Shown: positions 12,481 through 24,460, counted from the first letter of the stretch. The stretch: DNA of 64,000 nt from Nelumbo lutea (GCA_022828595.1 JAKGHH010000001.1:208010348-208074347); one strand, 5' to 3'. Translations and numbers: made by a program. Notes: generated from the sequence alone by a model not told the origin.

Positions 12481-13150
12481 CTTGAAGAGATAGTAATACA
12501 AAAAGTTTAGGCTCTTTCTTTATTATGATGAATACATATATAATATTAGTTACATTTCCTTTTTATTGTATAATTTCTATATTTTTTATATTTTATTTAT
12601 TTTTATATTTTATTATTTTTATGATGTTATGAATTGATGCATTTGACCCAAATGGTTAGACCACTAACCAAAGCGGTTCCATTTCCATGTTTTCTAAAAC
12701 AACAATCCTAGAATGAAAGCTCAAATCTATCTAGTTTTTGGGCTTTTTTGAGGTTTGACTTTCATAGAGTTGTGACTTTCCAAGAACAACTTACTAAGCT
12801 ACGAGCCCATTTCAAAATCCAGGCCATATAACGTGTCCATAATATGGTTAGATCATTTAATCAGGGCCGTTCAATATGCATATATCATCTTTCCAAATAT
12901 GGAAGTTCGGGATCAAATCCACAGAACTGCATGTTAAGGTTAGTGGGACTCAAATGCACCCTATCCCTAAATCCCCCCTACTGTGTAATATGTAATACCA
13001 AAAGAAATTGAAAATAAGTTAAAGATTAGGGGATCTTATTATTGGATCCCACAAAAAGATGTTGATGATCCAGCAGTCGAGATGGTCACTTAGCACCCCT
13101 CCAGATAAGAATAACAGTATCAAATTTACAAAACGACTCTTAGTGGGCAC
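12481..13150. other. Unassigned intergenic DNA
   Basis: No gene or bounded element recognised. Confidence 0.5.
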
Positions 13151-13157
13151 GTGCACC

Positions 13158-13572
13158 TAGGGGTGTCAATTGGATTGGATTTGGTCCAATCCGGTCCAGT
13201 CCACTGTGAGTCTATTAACACATATATTCTTATCTTATATTAATGGATCAGATATTAGCTTAATCCAAACCCGGTCCATTGACACATATATTTTCATCTT
13301 ATATAAGGGGTGTCAATTGGACTGGATTTGATTTAGATTGGTTTTAACCCAAACCTGGTCTTTGACACATATATTCTTATCTTATATTAATGGACTAGAT
13401 ATTGACTTAATCCAACCCAACCCAATATAAATTTATTACGAACAAACTAGGTCCAATCCAATCTGATAAATATTTTGGACCGGATTGATCCAATCCAATA
13501 TCTTATTGACCTGTTTAATCCGTCTAAATTGATTTTGAACCGGTCCAAAACCGCACTGCATTGACACCCTTT
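13158..13572. mobile_element. hAT-type MITE, GGGGTGTCAATTG group, compound copy
   Basis: Starts TAGGGGTGTCAATTGG and ends ATTGACACCCTTT. A second internal start (GGGGTGTCAATTGG) at about 13307 shows that one member is nested in, or joined to, another. The flanks share TGCACC (about 13152-13157 and 13572-13577), a possible worn target duplication. Confidence 0.65.
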
Positions 13573-13901
13573 GCACCCTGCCGTGCCCTCACCTCCCATT
13601 CGTCTCTCTAGTATGTAATAATAGGAAAAGAAAAAAAAACAATGGTATTGATACGAAATTAATATTTACTTGCCTATTCTTCACTGCCTATTGCTTTCCA
13701 AAACAACAAATTCTTGAGTACTTACTTGTAAAGAAACAAAGAGTAACAAACATGAAATCATCTCATATAAATATGACTAGCTAAAACAACGTTACCTTGT
13801 GCAATATGAGATGGTAAAATTAAGCTAACTAGCCCTTTTATTGATTCTGTCGCACCATTATGCATCAAATATGTTTGATAGAGAACAACAGGAGATCAGA
13901 A

Positions 13902-14228
13902 CTAGGCACCATTTATACACGAGAACATTCGATGACTCCGGAATCCTGCCAATTCCTTTGACAAACGAGGCCCCTTACCAGTTGGCTGTGGAGAATAGAA
14001 TCCACCCGCTGAGAATTCTTTGACCGACTTGCTTCTCCGACGGCCATCATATTTTTCATTGAGTCCTGGAAATTTCTCCGGTGGTGGACCCAGATAAATG
14101 TGACGGTCGGTCTGCAGCTCGGCAAGGTTGTAGCCTTTAGCAGCTTGGCCGGACGACAGGCACTCGTATTTCCGACGAGTGTTGCTTCTCTTGATGGCTT
14201 TGTAGACCAGAGGAATGAGACCCTCCAT
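13902..14228 (-). CDS. Small basic protein of unknown function, paralogue 1
   Basis: An intronless 108-codon frame starting MEGLIPLVYKAIKRS. It resembles a family of short uncharacterised plant proteins with a MEGLIP(F/Y/L)-type N-terminus. I know of no established function, so none is assigned. Visible blocks are the N-terminus with the basic run TRRKYEC (residues about 17-23), LGPPPEK near residue 46, the basic/serine motif RRRSKSVKEFSAGG (about 63-76, which looks like a possible phosphorylation site), and a C-terminal SKELAGFRS...FSCINGA. All four blocks recur in the paralogue at 29084-29428, which supports this frame over the overlapping 134-codon frame. No signal peptide or membrane segment is visible. 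The start ATG is the only one giving the shared N-terminus. Confidence 0.85.
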   Translation of the reverse strand: MEGLIPLVYKAIKRSNTRRKYECLSSGQAAKGYNLAELQTDRHIYLGPPPEKFPGLNEKYDGRRRSKSVKEFSAGGFYSPQPTGKGPRLSKELAGFRSHRMFSCINGA

Positions 14229-14304
14229 GAATAATCTTCTGGGAGAAGAGACTTTAGATCTTTAGAAGGTTGAAGGAGAAGAGTTGGGTTTGGTGGGTAG
14301 TGAT

Positions 14305-14335
14305 ATTCTCCACTCAACTTTTCTCTTAAACGGGA
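14305..14335 (-). promoter_or_regulatory. Putative core promoter block of paralogue 1
   Basis: Read on the minus strand, CCCGTTTAAGAGAAAAGTTG and the following AGTGGAGA resemble the sequence upstream of the paralogue at 29478-29510. It lies about 100 bp before the ATG and contains a weak TATA-like TTTAAGAG. Conservation between paralogues is the main support. Confidence 0.4.
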
Positions 14336-14749
14336 CTATGGAAGTCTCACACGTCATTTTGCCTTAAACAAGGCTGACCAACCGAGATGACTTGTTATGA
14401 GAAATGTTTGCAAGAACAAACCTTATAAGGTTTTTAATTGAGGAAAACAGAAGGAAGGAGAAGCTTGCCTACTCTTATCTAAACGTTTTTTGGTGCAACT
14501 GAGCTTGATTGATACAGCTCGATAGGGATGTTTTTCTGATCATGGGCTTTTCATTCGGGAAAAGCCCATTATACCCATTAGTCGTGAAGAACAATGGATG
14601 ATTCACCACAGGGTGTACCAGTCCCAAACTGATTAATCGGTTACATGAGATAGATGTTGATATAATAAGTGTTTTTAACCAAAATTACTTAATATACTCT
14701 CTAGGAAATTTATCCTTTTAGACAAAAAGAAAAAAAAAACTATGATAAT

Positions 14750-15015
14750 CATGGTTTTTAAAAACGAACCGGTGATCGAACCAGTCAGGGGCCTAGTTAT
14801 CAGTTTGAACGGTCCGACCGTTTGACCCAAATGACCAGCTGGTTTTGACAAAAAATTAAAAAAAATCAAAAAATGGTCAAAACCTTTCGAACAGTTAACC
14901 AGGTGGTTCAGTGGTTTATTGACCAAAATCAACAGTTTTGGGGAAAAAAACAGTTTTGGGAGAAAATGGAACCGGTTTCCGCTTTTTCCGGTCTGGTCTG
15001 GTTTTGAAAACCATG
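14750..15015. mobile_element. hAT-type MITE, CATGGTTTT family, copy 1
   Basis: Ends are CATGGTTTTTAAAAACG and CTGGTTTTGAAAACCATG. Flanks are ATGATAAT (14742-14749) and ATGACAAT (15016-15023), 7 of 8 matching. The interior has the family's AACCGG, GGTTTTGACA and AACAGTTTTGGG words. Confidence 0.88.
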
Positions 15016-15210
15016 ATGACAATTATATGAAAATTAGGAGACTTTTATATAGTATTAACTATGGGCCCATTTTGGCATGTCTTTTTGGGAAGATCTTCTG
15101 GTAGCTCTGACAGTTAAAAGATGCATAGAGTTTTTGCATGAAGATCTGAGCAGCCTGAAGTTAGTTTGGTAGCATCACGTCTTTCCATGCGTCTTTCCGT
15201 GTTTTTCTAC

Positions 15211-15602
15211 CATTGTTTTCAAAACCGGACTAGACCGGACAGTTGGACTAGAAAAACTGGGAATTGGTCAGTTGATTGGTTCCATTTTCCTCCAAAACAG
15301 CTTTTTCTCCCAAAACTATTGATTTTGGTCAGCAAACCGCTGAACTGGTCGACTAACCATTTGAACCATTTGAACGGTTTTGAGAGTTTTCTGATTTTTT
15401 AATTTTTTTAATTTTTTTGTTAGAACGGGCTGGCTGGTTAACCGTTTGAACCGTTCGAACAGTTTTGACCATTTTCCAATTTTTTAAAATTTTTTATTTT
15501 TATGTTAGAACGGGCCGGCCATTCGGGTTGAACAGTTGGACTGTTCGAACCGGTAACCGGACTCTGACCGGTTCGGTCACCGGTTTGTTTTTAAAAACCA
15601 TG
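15211..15602. mobile_element. hAT-type MITE, CATGGTTTT family, copy 2
   Basis: Ends are CATTGTTTTCAAAACCGGAC and TTTTTAAAAACCATG, flanked by a perfect 8-bp target duplication TTTTCTAC (15203-15210, 15603-15610). Longer than copy 1 because the internal gaacggttttga section is repeated. It lies 195 bp from copy 1, in opposite internal orientation. Confidence 0.9.
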
Positions 15603-15610
15603 TTTTCTAC

Positions 15611-16850
15611 GCGATAATAAAACGCAAAAGACACAAAAAACTTGATTTGGAGCTTCTCGAAATCAGTCCAAAATGGACTTTTTATATTTTTTCAACACTT
15701 CGGCTTTTGACGACTAGATGTTTCACAAACCAAATGAAAATAGACCGAAAATAAATCTGCTCAACTTACAAACAGTCGAAATACCACACAAAAAACACAC
15801 CAAACGAATCCTATATTATCAATCAGTTTCGGTCCGATTATTAATTAGAACAAAACCATCAGAACCAACATAATTGGTTCGCTTGGTTTGGTTATGTCAG
15901 GTCCTGATCCACTGACATTGACAACCATAAATGTGTCATTCCCATGAATGAAATAAATGTAAAGAATGAATTGCTCAAAATCAAATGGCTATGAATCGCT
16001 ATTCCAGCTGATTCTTTGGGTGAATTTGTAAGATAGGAAAGTCAACATAATGATGAAATAATTAATTTGGGTTAAAAATACTCTTACTTTTTTTAATTTG
16101 GGTTAATGGGTTTGCTAGCCTCATTAAGAATAAAAAAATGGGTCTGCTTGACCAGGACAAAACGTTGGCTTTGTCATTTATGTGTATGGACAGAGATCAA
16201 AGGTCGAGATAAGCAGGGAGATCAATCCTGTTCACAGGTTATTAGGTAGATGAGGGTCCCTCCCATACTTTCGTGTAGGACTTGACTATGTGTTTGACTC
16301 AAATTGTAATAAGCCCACACACAACAACTTTTGTTTTGGTCATCTTGAAACCAACTTGTTGTTTTTAAAATCCGAGAATCAGATTATATGTTTCACTGTC
16401 TTTAACAATTTAAAATTATCTATCAGGGTGATGTATCAGTATCACCTACTTGCAACATGAAGAACACGTCCAAAGAAAAGACTAATGAAGACATGTGGAT
16501 CATTGAACCGATCCAAACTAACTAACCTTAAAGAGAAGCAGCATATGAATAATATTGAAGAGGGTAACAAATAAACCATGCTGTCTTACCTTTTCTCTTT
16601 TCAATCAGTCCAATTTGGTAGCTTGAAACAAAAGAAAGCCTGGTGTTGCCTTCGGAATGTGACCTATAACCTATTTTTTGTTCTATGGCTGTGTTGGGAC
16701 TGAGGCCACAGGGCCCCACTTGTGGTCTGGTGCCCCATAACTAAGCTATATGTCTGTTGTAGAGTCAGCCTATCAGGCCTATCACTAAATGGGTTCCACC
16801 CAAAAAAGGGCCCCATTATTAATTAGGTGGGTTTCACCATGAAGAAGGAA
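15611..16850. other. Unassigned intergenic DNA
   Basis: No gene, RNA or bounded element recognised. The open frames at 16528-16994 have no family resemblance. Confidence 0.5.
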
Positions 16851-16853
16851 ATG

Positions 16854-17820
16854 AGCTAAATATCTGCATTTATGGTCATCACAAGCAGACCATAAAGCAT
16901 TTGATTGGTTCTTTTTTTGACTCATGACTACATTAAGAGGGTGTTTGGTATGAATGTGTTTCATGATCATTTCGATCAATTCTTTTTCTTTCATTTTTTT
17001 TTATCATTTCGATCATTTCGTTTCACCAGCATGCTACACTGGCAGTGAGGAAATTCTACTTATAAAATTTGTGAAAATACTTTTATAAAAGTGCTTTTAT
17101 GAAAAGTATTTTTACGAAAACACTTTTATAAAAGTACTTTTACATTAAAACACTTTTATAAAGTACTAAAAGTATTTTTATGAAATCAGTTTTATAAAAG
17201 CACTTTCGCAAAAGTGCTTTTACAAAAATACTTTTATAAAAGTACTTTCACATTAAAGTACTTTTATGGAAGTACTTTTATAAAAGCATTTTATGGAAGT
17301 ACTTTTATAAAAGCATTTTATGGAAGTACTTTTATAAAAGCACTTTTATGGAAGTATTTTTACGAAAAATACTTATATAAAAGCACTTTTAAGAAAATAG
17401 TTTTACAAAATACCAATGCCAACTTGTAAACAATGACTGTTGGAGACCTAGGCTGGCGGTTTATGAATACCGGCAAATATTTATTTTTTGAAGAATAAAA
17501 ATGAGCAACATAAAACACTTGTTAGTCTGAAAAGAATTCATTTTTAGGAAAAAAAGCGTTTGGTTCATAACAATATTTTTTCATTCTGCCTATTTTTACC
17601 CATTCTTTTTCATTTTAGAATTTCATTTTAGGTAAGAATGAGAAATGAATCAAACATGGCTAAATATCTAACTTTCTGGTCACCACAAGCATACCACAAA
17701 GGCATTTGATTGATACCTTTTTTAACTCATGACTACATTAAGAGGGTGTTTGGTATGAATGCGTTTCATGATCATTTCAATCATTTCGTTTCACCAGCAT
17801 GCCATATTGGCATTATTTAT
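16854..17820. repeat. Direct repeat pair enclosing a palindromic ACTTTTATAAAAGT array
   Basis: About 16854-17045 and 17661-17820 are direct copies; both contain ACTCATGACTACATTAAGAG, then GGTGTTTGGTATGAATG, and reach CACCAGCATGC. Between them, 17060-17410 is a tandem array of ACTTTTATAAAAGT-like palindromes. The best-kept part is a 27-bp unit repeated almost three times from 17268. The open frame at 17214-17429 simply translates this array. Confidence 0.8.
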
Positions 17821-17821
17821 G

Positions 17822-18308
17822 CAAAGTTGAGAATGAATAGCATTTGGTGATGTTGATTCACGCAGAAATGATGGTGCAACTAAGGGATGATCATGGCTGG
17901 GTTGGACTGGACCTGGACTGGGCTTGGGCCTAGTACTTATGATAAAGGGGCTACACCCAGGCGGTAATATGTTATTGAGGGTGAAATATACAAAAGGTGG
18001 ATAAATGCAAAGAGATGTTAGTGTTTCATCTAAAATCTAATGTTTGAGGAGAGGGTGTTCAGTTCTTTGTTGTGTTTGTGTTTCATCTCGTTCATGAATA
18101 CGCCAAGAAACATGCATGATTTTCTGATGTTAGCATGACATGGCAGTATATGGTGACGTGTAACCTATGGCTGAGTGAGCCACCCATTGTTTGATATGGT
18201 CAAATTAATGGTGATGTGGCAGTTCAGAATTTCTTATATTGAAGCTCGTTCATGACCATACTAGCTCGATGGCAGTGATGCTCTTAGCCTCTTATTTTCC
18301 ATTTTTCT
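17822..18308. other. Unassigned intergenic DNA
   Basis: No gene or bounded element recognised. Confidence 0.5.
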
Positions 18309-18311
18309 TTA

Positions 18312-18682
18312 GGCTGTGTTTGGTTGCGATGAAAATACAAATATGTACTCTATATAATTACTTTCTTTTCGTTTCATAAATGCAAACACAAAACTGTTTG
18401 AAATCAGTGCAAAATGTGAGCCCTATCATTAATGCTCTAACTACCTATGCTCAAATTCCTTAAAGCTTTGGTTAGAAAGCAAAATTAGGAAGAACACAAA
18501 ATTGTATCCAAAAAATAGGTATAGTAATATTCTCTCCTCAGAGTACAAAAAATTCAGAAAATATATTTTTGATCTCTTAATCATTACTTTTTTACATGTC
18601 AAACAAGTGTTTGCAAATGCAAAATGGAGTACATAAATACCCCTACATGGGTTCGGTATTTGTATCACAAACAAACAAAGCC
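18312..18682. mobile_element. Tourist/Harbinger-type MITE, 371 bp
   Basis: Ends are GGCTGTGTTTGGTTGCGATG and AACAAACAAAGCC with a TTA duplication on both sides (18309-18311, 18683-18685). A 3-bp TTA/TAA target site and GGCT...TTTGG ends are typical of PIF/Harbinger MITEs. Confidence 0.8.
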
Positions 18683-18933
18683 TTAGTGCCAGAGGCATAG
18701 AAAGTTAATTGAGAGCCTGGTTAGGATGGTTTCAGTTTTGATTGAGCTGCATTAATTGAACTGTTTTAAGTCAATTTCTTAACTGAATTAAAGGGCACTT
18801 GGGCTTTCCAGCTGGTCTTTCACCAAACATAGCTTTTAGGATTCCATATAGAGCCTGCCTTGTAGAGACAGAAGCCGTTGTATGAAAGCCCTCCCAGATG
18901 GGTACCCAATCCTGGTAGATTAGAATTTCTTTT

Positions 18934-19070
18934 GGCTCTGTTTGTTTGCGATACAAACGCCGAACCGGGGTATTTATGTACTCCGGTTTGCGTTTACGAG
19001 AGTTTGTTTGTGATACATAGATGTATCCATTATTAGCGTAAAAGTGTATTTTCTGACAGGATTGTATCAT
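18934..19070. mobile_element. Truncated Tourist-type MITE
   Basis: GGCTCTGTTTGTTTGCGATA and the next ~70 bp (gggtatttatgtactcc) match the reverse complement of the right end of the element at 18312-18682. The other end is not found. Confidence 0.55.
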
Positions 19071-19123
19071 TCGAAGAGTGCATTACTGCATCGATTTTTT
19101 GGATGCAAACTTGCACTCTTCGA
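19071..19123. repeat. Short near-perfect hairpin
   Basis: TCGAAGAGTGCA and TGCATC on the left are mirrored by GATGCA and TGCACTCTTCGA on the right, with a short T-rich loop. It is too short for a typical plant miRNA precursor and may be part of a decayed transposon. Confidence 0.6.
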
Positions 19124-20140
19124 TTGACGATGTAATTAAGGTATGCTTTTGTGCTTTTTGACTGTGAAAGAAAATAGCAGTTTGGTGCTGAGTAAGAGGA
19201 GATTTGCTGCGCCCCCCTCTTCCAACGGTAACTTTCTCACCTCCATCTCTGACCATGGCATGGTTGTTGGTGATCAGTATGTTGATCTCCTCTTGTGTTT
19301 AAACTAACTTGTCTTTGCTATTTTCATATTCATGTCGTCTAGGTTATAGGGTTCCTGCTGATGTTCATTTGGGTGGTCGGTGGTCAGGGTTCCTGCTGAT
19401 TTTCATGTTCGATCTTAATTTGGGTTGAAGTCTTTACTTCGATCTAAACAAGGTAATATTAGATCTTTCTTGAGCTTCACAAATCTAATGTATAAATCCA
19501 TATTCGCCCATACACACGCACATATCCGGTATTTTGCTTCAACTAATAAGTTTTTTTTTTTTTTCATTTTTTGTTGCTTCTTTCTCAGATCTACACATCT
19601 TCCACTTTGTCTTCAACAATCGAGTATGTGCATAGTGAAAGTTATTCTTTTTGTTTGTTAATTGTTTTTTATTGTTATCATTGTTGTTTGATGATGACCT
19701 CTTCTTGAATATGTGATATTTGCCTTTCTTTATCATTCATAGATCCATTTCCTAGCATAAAATATGATTTTTGGATTTTCCCTTTTTTCTTGAAAAAACA
19801 AATCATCAAATATGGGGTTGGCTTTTGGAAAAAAAACATGGAAGTATGAAATTGCTAATACAAGCAAAACCATCATAGGTCCAATAATAAAGCAATGTGT
19901 CCTTGCATTCCAAACACCACTGCATTTTTGGATATCCTCAAAAATACATTATTCTTCTTTTTCTTGGTTCCAATTAATTTTCTTCTTTTCCAATGCAAGA
20001 TCTCAATTGTTTTTGCAAATAAGAACTCTCCCACAAGCATCTAGGATAAATACGGAAAGCTTAAAAGTAAGAAAATATGCTGGAAAAGTGAAACCAGGAA
20101 ATATGAATCATTCTATTGGCACACAACCCCAAAAACACTG
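19124..20140. other. Unassigned intergenic DNA
   Basis: No gene recognised; pyrimidine-rich text around 19200-19700. The upper part adjoins the RNase H relic and may be more of the same element in decayed form. Confidence 0.45.
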
Positions 20141-20144
20141 TTCC

Positions 20145-20428
20145 CTATTCACCACTTGTTTTGCTAATTGGTCAGCTAGACCATTGGCTGACCTTGGAGT
20201 CCATTGAATTATCAACTGCATGTCCCTTGAAAAGTTCCTGAACCTTTTAATTTCATTTCTCAAACACCAAGGAGTCTTCTCATTCTATTTCAACCAGTTT
20301 ATCACTATTTTGGACTGACCTTCAACTACTAGCTTTGTCACCCCCATCTCCATGCCTTTTTGCATCCCATAGAGCACTGCACTCAATTCTGCTATTACAG
20401 AATTGCTTATTCCAATGGGGTCTGTGTA
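20145..20428 (-). pseudogene. RNase H domain fragment of a LINE-type retrotransposon
   Basis: The minus-strand translation reads SNSVIAELSAVLYGMQKGME, then TKLVVEGQSKIVINW, a stop, and FSRDMQLIIQWTPRSANGLA followed by DQLAK. This order (AELxA, VEGDS-like, then NxxADxLAK) is the plant LINE/RVT_3 RNase H domain. The stop codon and the Gln where a catalytic Asp is usual (VEGQS) mark it as dead. No reverse transcriptase adjoins it. A host-derived RNase H-like pseudogene is the alternative. Confidence 0.75.
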
Positions 20429-21550
20429 CATACCCTCTTTCCAATTAGGGAATAAGACTTAAAATATTTTTAAGTTGATAGAAATTTTGATGATTTGGTA
20501 CATACCTTATTCAATGCCCTTGTTCATACAAATTTCAAGTGTGAAATTGCATTCGTAAGTTGTAGGTTGATTTCACCATTGGATATAACTAAAACTTTTT
20601 ATTTGAGGGAAGTCTCTTTCCTAGTACCTGTAGATGTTGTCACTTTTAATTACCTCTTTGTTGTAGAGGAGAAAATCTTTGATTAGAAAGAAGAAAAGGA
20701 GAAGGGGAGCATATGCAAATATGGTAGGATGACATGAAGACGATATGGAGGTTGTACTAGAGTATTTCCCTGCAATCCTCATATTCTAGTATAACGGCAG
20801 AAGGAAACACATGATTGAAGAGTATTTTGGGAAGTCTTATGCCAACCTCCATTTTCCTACTGGAGAAACATGCCTAAGATGGGTAAGAATTACTTGCTGT
20901 AAGACTGTCGAGTTGTAAAAGGCTATAAACTTAGTTGAATCCAACTGAAATCTAAACCGAACCAGCTTGGTCCAACCCAATTTACAAAATAACAAATCAA
21001 GCCAAGCTTTAACCAGTGGTTGACAACTGGTCACTTATGTGTATCCACCTAGGCGCTTAGGTAGCAAGCCTGTTCATTGACACCTAGTCTCACCTTGCTG
21101 CCTTGATAATTATATTTAGTTTGTTCCTATATGCATTGTATTTTGACATTTTATGTTGTTGCCGATGCCTACAGTGACTTAAATGGTGTTGTACAGGTAA
21201 TGTCTTATCTATGAAAAATATTGATGTTATCAAAATACTAGTATAGAGCTGTACTTTATTTGTGGTTCCATTCTAGTGATTATGAACATGGTTGGGTTTT
21301 GTTACCTTATCCATGGAACAATTTTTTAATTTACTTTTTCATTTGGAGTTTTCTAATGTAAGGTCTTAATTGTAGATGGAGCTTAACTTTTGGGGTAGTT
21401 GTAATCACAATAGGAATTGAAACAATGGGGACCAAAATTGCATTGCTTGTTGATAATTCAAATCTTAGAGTAGCAGAAGGCTCATACAGGAAAGCCAATT
21501 GGTTTGTCACTCAAGGCTAGATCTTTGGATTCCAGAATTAACATATTATT
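20429..21550. other. Unassigned intergenic DNA
   Basis: No gene or bounded element recognised; open frames are short and unremarkable. Confidence 0.5.
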
Positions 21551-22130
21551 CAGATTGGTCCAAAGAAATTCCAACTCACTAATAGTCTGGCCAGAGGTGT
21601 AGTTGGTTACTTTAATATAATATCATTTTTTTTTCAGTAATCAAGGTCTAATATTAGTAAGTGTTTGTCATTGGCATTTGGCTTACCTGGGAAAAGGAAT
21701 TGTTATAGAACTAGGTTCAGATGACTAGGATTACCTTTTAGGCAACCTTCTGAAAGATTGATAGCATGTTGACATGCTGAGGTTACTAGATCATGAGTTG
21801 ACTATTTTGATATCTCGACTCACTGTCCAACAGATCTTTAAATGCTAGGGTTAACAAGATGTTCAGATTGGCAAAAGAAATGCCAACTCAGTGACAAACA
21901 ATCTATCTAGATTCTAGAGATGAAGTTGATTAGCTAATTTAATAAAATATACCTTTTTTGTTATCAGTAAACAAGGTGCAATATAACTTTTTTTGTTGAC
22001 TTATCTAGGAAATGGGTTGTTATAGAATTGAGTTAAGCTGACGAGGATCAAGTTTTAGGCAGTGTTCTAAAACACTGACAGGACATTGACCTACTAAGGC
22101 TACTGGATCATGAGTTGATCAATCTGACAT
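21551..22130. repeat. Diverged tandem duplication, period about 313 bp
   Basis: About 21551-21810 and 21864-22125 align in the same order: CAGATTGG, a cagtaa-caaggt block, ggttgttatagaa, and GGATCATGAGTTGA or AGATCATGAGTTGA. It is non-coding and well diverged. It sits just upstream of the Harbinger pseudogene and might be part of that element's non-coding flank. Confidence 0.65.
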
Positions 22131-22553
22131 CCTCCTATTAATGCAGTATATCCCTTCCCTTTTTTTCTTTTCCAATTAAAATTCCCTATCAGATAAGAAA
22201 ATATCTTATTCTATTTTTTCTAGTTTCCCCATACATCCTAGATTCCTATAATATGCCAATTTCTTATTCTGTTTTTTCTAGTTTCCTCAATTTCTTATTC
22301 CGTTTTTCTAGTTTCCCCTAAAACCAAGCTTTGAACATTTCACCATGAATATATATAGCTCTAGCTCTCTTAATAAAGAAAATGTAAAATAAAGAAATGG
22401 GTGAGTGGTTATTTCCAACTAAGTTGTACTATTTACATTTATGTTCACATAACACAAAATTCATGTTTAAACTATAACAAAATGAAGTACCACATTTGAC
22501 ACCCAATTTATTTTTATATTGTCTTATAATGGCATGTTGTCTCATGCATTATT

Positions 22554-23953
22554 TTGATTTGTCAGTCAAGCATGAGGGTAACACATGGCATTGTGGCCAA
22601 GCGTAGGCGGATCAATGCGACCATTAGTGCCTTTATGACATATCTTATGGTGGTTGTCATCGTTAAACAGTATACTAAATCTATGAGTCGAAGGGTCTGG
22701 AAGGTCAGAAGCCTAGGGAAGGGAGTATTTCTTAGCACTGTATTTAGTAGTGAGGCACCCTGCTTATCTCAAATTAGGATGAAAAAACCATGTTTTGATT
22801 CCCTCTATCATTTACTTGTGACACATAGTGGACTTCAGCCAACCATTAACATGTCTGTTGAAGAGCAAGTTGCAAAAGGATAGGCTAGTTCCTTCCCTTT
22901 AGGACGGGTGATCCATCAAAGTGTAGCATTTTGCACACTATAGGGCATAATGAAAGGAATAGTATCATACATGTTACCTTCGGGCTTTCACAAGAGACCG
23001 TAAGCCGATATTTCTACAAAGTCTTGAGAACAAGTACCCTCGGAGATTAGGAATGACTCCCGGTTTATGCTATATTTTAAGGTATGTAACAGATGTTTAC
23101 ACTTTTTTCCTTAAAACCTCCATAAACCATGAAATTAACATAATTCAGTTAAATATAGGACTGTATAGGTGCAATTGATGGGACCCATATCCCATGCAAA
23201 GTGCTTGTTGAGGAGCAAGGCAAGTTTGATGGTAGGAAGGGAAAAATAACACAAAATGTAATGGCTGCAGTGACATTTGATTTAAAATTCACTTATGTAT
23301 TGGCTGGGTGGGAGGGTTCGGCCATTGATACGACAGTCCTCTATGATTCCCTAAGAAGGGAATGCAAATTCCAAGTCCCAGAAGGTAACTTAAATTGATA
23401 CTTCATCCTTTCTAATACTCGAATAGTGGACTCCATTGTCTTAACTAACTGCTTATTACCAATGATCATTCAACGAAATATAGGAAAATACTACTTAGTA
23501 GATGCCGGATATAGAAACATGCCAGGCTTCCTAGCACCTTATCGAGGCACCAGATACCACCTCAATGAGATATGAGGACGGTTGCTAGAGTCCCCTAGGG
23601 AGATTTTCAACCACAGAAATTCATCATTGAGAAATGCAGTGGAGCATGCTTTCAGTGTTCTGAAGAAGCGTTGGGCAATCCTTGATGCAACACAACATTT
23701 TGACTTTGACACGTGGGTCAAGATTGTTATAGCTTGTTGTGTGCTTCACAACCATATCATGGGAGTTGATCCATATGACTAGTACACCCGAGAAGGGCTC
23801 CGTGAGGTAGACAGGCAAAATACATTTGGTGGGGATGAATTTGTTGATGAAAGCACCAATGCAAATTCTCTTGCACTAAGGCTACAAAGAAATGAACTAG
23901 CAAGGTGGTCCACATTTAGGGACCAAATTGGGTCAGACATGTTCCGACACTAG
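22554..23953 (+). pseudogene. PIF/Harbinger transposase pseudogene (DDE_Tnp_4, ALP1/HARBI1-like)
   Basis: Three exon-like blocks join across good GT-AG introns (23082-23158 and 23385-23483). The N-terminal block contains CFDSLYHLLVTHSGLQPTIN, then shifts frame. The second block reads CIGAIDGTHIPC, holding the first catalytic Asp. The third reads YYLVDAGYRNMPGFLAPYRG (second Asp) and NAVEHAFSVLKKRW (catalytic Glu), then CCVLHNHI. All three catalytic residues remain. However, a TGA interrupts the third block after RYHLNEI, a stop follows VDPYD, and the N-terminal part has frameshifts, so no full protein can be made. In an intact element this nuclease cuts and pastes DNA at 3-bp TWA sites together with a Myb-like partner; no such partner was recognised nearby. 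The terminal repeats of this element were not located. Confidence 0.9.
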
Positions 23954-24237
23954 AGGAGATTGTGAAGATGATTAGGAATTGTAGTATTTGGATTAATTAC
24001 TCATCATCATTTTTAGAACCAATTTGTTTTAATTGTAGTTCTTATAATGTTTAAAACATCGAAGTTATTTGTTTTATTAGATATTCGTGACTTAGTATAG
24101 ACAGTTTGATATATCAGCAATATTGTTTAAATACTTTATTTCTATATTCTACATGTTTATTTTTATGTTGTCGATTACTAGAGGTATTTTCAATGTTTCT
24201 TTATGATAGTGTATGTACATGTCGCTGAAGTCTTGAT

Positions 24238-24452
24238 CATGGTTTTCAAAAACAGACCGGATTAGATGGTCAGACCAGAAAAATCGAGAATCAATTAGAT
24301 TGGTTCTATTTTTTCCTAAAATTGGATTTTTGCCAAAAAAATGTTGATTTGATCAACAAACCACTGACCTAGGTGGTTGAATTGTTCGAACTATTTGACC
24401 CGGGAACCAGACCCCTGACCGATTCGTTGTTCGGGTCGGTTTTAAAACCTTG
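24238..24452. mobile_element. hAT-type MITE, CATGGTTTT family, copy 3
   Basis: Ends are CATGGTTTTCAAAAACAGAC and GGTTTTAAAACCTTG, with a perfect 8-bp target duplication GTCTTGAT (24230-24237, 24453-24460). It lies 285 bp after the Harbinger relic and is unrelated to it. Confidence 0.9.
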
Positions 24453-24460
24453 GTCTTGAT

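Noticed and set aside
13913..14317. Overlapping minus-strand open frame of 134 codons
   Set aside because: The alternative frame at 13902-14228 is the one conserved in the paralogue at 29084-29428, so this longer frame is a shadow.
17268..17349. Regular short repeats considered as a CRISPR array
   Set aside because: Units are contiguous with no spacers, and the DNA is a plant nuclear sequence.
17214..17429. Open frame with repeated FYGSTFIKA-like text
   Set aside because: Pure translation of a 27-bp tandem repeat.
19071..19123. Hairpin considered as a miRNA precursor
   Set aside because: The stem is only about 20 bp and the hairpin about 53 nt, below usual plant precursor size; more likely a transposon remnant.
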